From Diadema setosum (Eukaryota; Echinodermata; Echinoidea; Diadematoida; Diadematidae): a stretch of 64,000 nucleotides of DNA. The notes below the pieces were generated by a model. It did not search any database and was not told the DNA's origin. It was given only the letters and a program-made list of their open reading frames with translations. The position numbers and the translations under genes were made by a program. Position 1 is the first letter of the stretch. The number at the start of each line of letters is the position of its first letter. Shown here one piece after another: positions 60,625-64,000 of the stretch. The stretch is from positions 7,518,195 to 7,582,194 of the forward strand of contig CM067070.1 in NCBI GenBank assembly GCA_033980235.1, in the 5' to 3' direction.

Positions 60625-61440
60625 CAGTGGGTTTCAGGAGGTTACTTTTCCAGCCAGGGCTATAGACTAGCTGGTAGAATTGGGCTTTTGAGGGCATCTG
60701 GCCTCCCCCCCCCCCCCCCACACACACACACACACAAACACTTCTTAAAACGTCTGGCAACGGCCATGCATTTATCCTGTAAGTGTAAATAACAAGTTCC
60801 AGTGGGTTTCATTAGGTAACGAGTCAGCTAGGCTAGCCTAGCTGGAAAAAGTTGCGTCTTTAAGGGCGTCTGGCGGCTACCCCCCACCACTTAAAACGTC
60901 TGGCAATGGTCATGCATTTATCACATAAGTGTAACGAACAAGTTCCAGTGGGTTTCATTGGGTTACTTTTTCAGCTAGGCTAGCCTAGCTGGAAAAATTT
61001 GGGTCTTTAAGGGCGTCTGGCGGCTACCCCCACCACTTAAAACGTCTGGCAATGGTCATTCATTTATCCTGTAAGTGTAACGAACAAGTTCCAGTGGTTT
61101 TCATGGGGTTACTTTTTCAGCTAGGCTAGCCTAGCTGGAGTTGGGTCTTTAAGGGCGTCTGGCGGCTACCCCCCATCGCACCACTTAAAACGTCTGGCAA
61201 TGGTCATTCATTTATCCTGTAAGTGTAACGAACAAGTTCCAGTTGTTTTCATGGGGTTACTTTTCCAGCTAGGCTAGCCTAATTTTGGGGGTTCCTTTTT
61301 GTGGCCCTCCTGGCCACACCCACCACCGATGACCAGCCAGACGTGCATTTCCATACTCAGGGGCATATGTACTAAATTGCTATACACATAAAAATTGGTA
61401 ACCTTTTCAGCTAGGCTGACCCCCGCTGGCTCCCGGACTA
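60625..61440 (+). repeat. Right inverted array of ~150-bp units
   Basis: Units with AAACGTCTGGCAATGGTCAT, AACAAGTTCCAGTGG, ATGGGGTTACTTTTTCAGC and GGCTAGCCTAGCTGG. Ends in the unique terminal block shared, inverted, with 40377-40540. A poly-C/(CA)n stretch sits at 60703-60736. Confidence 0.85.
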
Positions 61441-61734
61441 TACGTTGGAACATTATACGCCTAAACTGCAGTATGAAGCGGTTACCTCCAACAATGATGG
61501 TCTAACGTTTGTTGTTATTCTTTAAAAGTGTCGGAAATGCAAAGTCCTTTTTTATTATAATCACCATTGTAGAGCAATGTATGACCTATATAATAAATAT
61601 GGAGAGATTATCTGAAGGATAACACCATATCACCAAAGCAAGTATTAAAAAACAGTCAATCATTCCTCTGAAGTTAGGATCTGTTTTACTTAGCCATTCG
61701 GAACAATAATTATCTGGTGTACACCTTCATACCG

Positions 61735-63108
61735 GGTGCTGTTCGTTATTCCGAAGATTCGTTTATCCGAAACACACAAAGTCCCTATACCTAGAGGTTC
61801 GTTAATCCGAACATTTGTGGCGTTATTCCGAAGGTTCGTTTATCCGAAAATGAAATAGGGTTCGTTATTCCCGAGGTTTGTTAATCCGAAAATGAAATAA
61901 GGTTCGTTATTCCGAAGGTTCGTTGATCCGACACTTAAAGGCATAATTTACCATTTGCAGATGAAAGCATTAGTGCTTTAAAATAGTTCTAAAATGTGAG
62001 TTAGGGATAAAAACAACCACTGTCAAAATTTGAATCCGTATAATAGATGTTAAGTGTTGTTAAATACACAAAATGTGAACAATAGTTATAATAAAAATGT
62101 TTCCAGACTAAACCGTATACAGTTACGGTTTATTGAGAAAAACCCTGATATCTCCTTATATTTTAGGTTTTGTTGCAAATATTTCATATGGTAGGATGTT
62201 TTATGATACAACAGACCTACACATATGCATCAAATGTGATATCTTGAACATTTTTGAAATCACTGCTCCCAAAGGTAAACTGGACCTTTAAAGGACAAGT
62301 TCACCTTCATAAACATAAGGATTGAGAGAATGCAGCAATATTAGTAGAACACATTAGTGAAAGTTTGAGGAAAATTGGACAATAGATGCAAAAGTTATGA
62401 ATTTTTAACATTTTTGGGTTCGAACCGCTGGATGAGGAGACTACTAAGGCTCGTGATGTCATATGAGTACAATAGTATAAAGAAAATGTAAAGAAAATTC
62501 AACATATTTTCAATTTTTTCGCATAATTAAAAAGCACTTGACTTGCCTCTTTCTAAAGGCAATGGGAATAATATTACCCATTATGTTGGTAACGAGTCAA
62601 GGGAATGTGTACTTTTTTCAAAAGATGAAATTTTGTGAAATTCTCTTTATATTTTCCTTATATTGTTGTACGCATGTGACATCATACACTGCAGTAGTCT
62701 TCTCATCCAGCGGTGACTGCGCAAAAACTTCAAAAATTCATAACTTTTTGAATGGATTGTCCGATTTTCCTCAAACTTTCAATGATGTGTTCTACAAATA
62801 TTGCGACATTCTCTCAATCCTTATGTTAATGAAGGTGAACTTGTCCTTTAAATAGGGTCCGTAACGAACCTTCGGAATAACGAGCTTTGTTTCATTTTCG
62901 GATTGACGGACCTTCGGAATAACGAACCTTATTTTATTTTCGGATTACTGAACCTTCGGAATAACAAACCTTATCACATTTTCGGATTAACAAACCTTCG
63001 GAATAACGAATCTTCGGAATAACGAACCTTCGGAATAACGAACCTTCGGACTAAAGAACCTTCGGACTAACCAACCTTCGGAATAACGAAGATTCGGAAT
63101 AACGGACT
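61735..63108. mobile_element. Element of TTCGGAATAACG repeats in inverted arms
   Basis: The left arm (61745-61935) has units of the type GTTCGTTATTCCGAAGG and GTTAATCCGAAAATG. The right arm (62855-63108) has the complementary CCTTCGGAATAACGAAC and TTTTCGGATTAAC. The arms enclose ~900 bp that include the foldback MITE at 62289. Non-coding; the class is unknown. Confidence 0.65.
62289..62850. mobile_element. Foldback MITE, TAAAGGACAAGTTCACC family
   Basis: Starts TAAAGGACAAGTTCACCTTC and ends GAAGGTGAACTTGTCCTTTA. The arms are ~200 bp, with GAGAGAATGCAG(C)AATATT and GGATGAG(G)AGACTACT paired to complements near 62805 and 62700. Better preserved than its relative at 3396-3984. The 105-codon open frame at 62538-62855 falls inside the arm and is not a gene. 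Confidence 0.8.
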
Positions 63109-63397
63109 GTAACCCACCTTGCCACGTTCTTGAATACATCTTGAGGGTCCATGTATATCCTTTCCAACTAGATTTGATCTGAATCGTTCCCAATTATGGG
63201 TTAATTGTTTGGCTGGATTAGAGTTCCCATATCAGTGAAACAGGGACCAGGTCACCATAATGGTCTGTCAATAGAATATTGACTCGTTCGGCAGGCATGC
63301 ATTTCATTGCTTTGTGTTGGATGCATGAACAAACTTTTTCTATTGATACTGTACCTAACACCAGGCTTGCTGTCAGGTGGCTGTTGTAGCAAGCTCC

Positions 63398-63469
63398 ATT
63401 TATAACAGGGAGGTTCCTCTCACCTCCCTAATTTATAACAGGGAGGTGAGTCACCTCCCTGATTTATAA
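63398..63469. mobile_element. Two tiny hairpin inserts between three copies of ATTTATAA
   Basis: ATTTATAA occurs at 63398-63405, 63431-63438 and 63462-63469. Between the first two is a 25-bp hairpin (63406-63430, arms AGGGAGGT/ACCTCCCT, last base changed). Between the last two is a 23-bp near-perfect hairpin (63439-63461, arms CAGGGAGGTGA/TCACCTCCCTG). This is the pattern expected from two insertions at one 8-bp target, or tandem duplication after one insertion. Confidence 0.75.
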
Positions 63470-64000
63470 GGATAAGTGAATATAAATACGTGACGGATGC
63501 TTATCTCGATGAATTTAAAATCCAACACGACTGATTGGTTAAATGACTTTTTTTTTTTCTGCTCATGCGCAAAGTGAAATTGTGAACTGGCCGAGTCGTA
63601 AGATAGGTATGAAGATTTCAAGCTCACTGTCACTCAAACGTGAAACCTCTGAAACGGAAATTACACACGTGCACACACGTACACACGCACGCACACGCAC
63701 TTCTGTGGTCACATAAGAGCATTTCAGGGCTCAAACCTGTAAATATAATGGAATATCCCTGACTCCATCACAAAATCGTACCAAAGATGCTAAAATGAAT
63801 GAAGAAAAAATTGATTAAAAATCAGAAAAGGCAATTTGGCAGAAACTGAATAACTGCTTATAACTGCTTGAGTATGAATTCCTCTGCAAACTGCGTTTTG
63901 GTTGGAAGATGAAAGCTTTTCTCATGGAATTTAAAGGGACTTTATTTGATTTGGTGCATGTACAGAAAATATGTGATTTTTTTAGTGAAAAGAACTCGTA
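63470..64000. other. No gene recognised; short CA repeat
   Basis: AT-rich sequence to the end of the window, with a CACACG-type repeat at about 63664-63702. Nothing else is supported. Confidence 0.45.

Larger units (their letters stand above)
40377..61440. mobile_element. ~21-kb structure bounded by ~0.85-kb inverted tandem arrays
   Basis: The left terminus reads TAGTTCGGGAGCCAGCGG and the complement of the right terminus TAGTCCGGGAGCCAGCGG. TAC is repeated just outside both (40374-40376 and 61441-61443), a possible 3-bp target duplication, though three bases are weak evidence. The terminal ~170 bp are a unique inverted block (it includes CAGACGTGCATTTCC), followed on each side by ~150-bp tandem units. 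Removing the nested 13.3-kb palindrome leaves ~7.7 kb without recognisable transposase. Class unknown. Confidence 0.6.

Overview
The window is eukaryotic, repeat-rich, AT-rich and almost gene-free. TTAGGG-type interstitial telomeric repeats, an L2/CR1-type LINE tail, a Ty3/gypsy fragment, many hAT-like and foldback MITEs, the frequent motif ACATGTACATGT and a rhodopsin-class GPCR whose whole coding region is one exon all suggest a marine invertebrate deuterostome, most likely an echinoderm. No search was possible, so this assignment is an inference.

Only one ordinary host gene is clear: a class A seven-transmembrane receptor on the minus strand (38183-39436), complete and with all hallmark motifs. 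Two short minus-strand stretches with matching splice sites (20390-20490 and 20988-21141) may be exons of an unidentified gene.

Mobile-element layout. 516-820: small palindromic MITE. 1196-2110: long purine-only tract. 3396-3984: foldback MITE, whose relative lies at 62289-62850. 6311-12789: inverted repeat with ~2 kb arms, its right arm interrupted by a 5'-truncated LINE (9476-10931). 12952-15548: remnants of a Ty3/gypsy element, with a MITE carrying eight 48-bp telomere-like units (13020-13557). 15541-15904: palindromic MITE. 21439-25745: 4.3-kb element with ~0.64 kb GC-rich terminal inverted repeats and an 8-bp target duplication. 28593-32308: hAT-like element holding nine ~278-bp tandem units. 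32661-36657: several nested small elements. 40377-61440: a ~21-kb pair of inverted tandem arrays. 61735-63108: repeats of the TTCGGAATAACG family around a foldback MITE.

The most striking object is a 13.3-kb near-perfect palindrome (42097-55440) nested inside the 21-kb structure. Its termini read AGTAGTAGG...CCTACTACT and it is flanked by a 6-bp direct repeat, GAAGGC. The arms are ~6.5 kb and almost identical, around a ~180-bp spacer. Each arm carries the same candidate two-exon gene: a TATA box, a 42-codon first exon with a GTAAGT donor, and a CCHC zinc-knuckle second exon. The termini and 6-bp duplication resemble Polinton/Maverick elements, but no Polinton gene is visible.

A second possible novelty is a set of tiny (23-29 bp) perfect or near-perfect hairpins beginning CAGGGA or CATGGA and ending in the complement. 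Most are flanked by 7-8 bp direct repeats (12646, 33258, 35730, and a double insertion at 63398-63469). They look like minimal transposon-like insertions.
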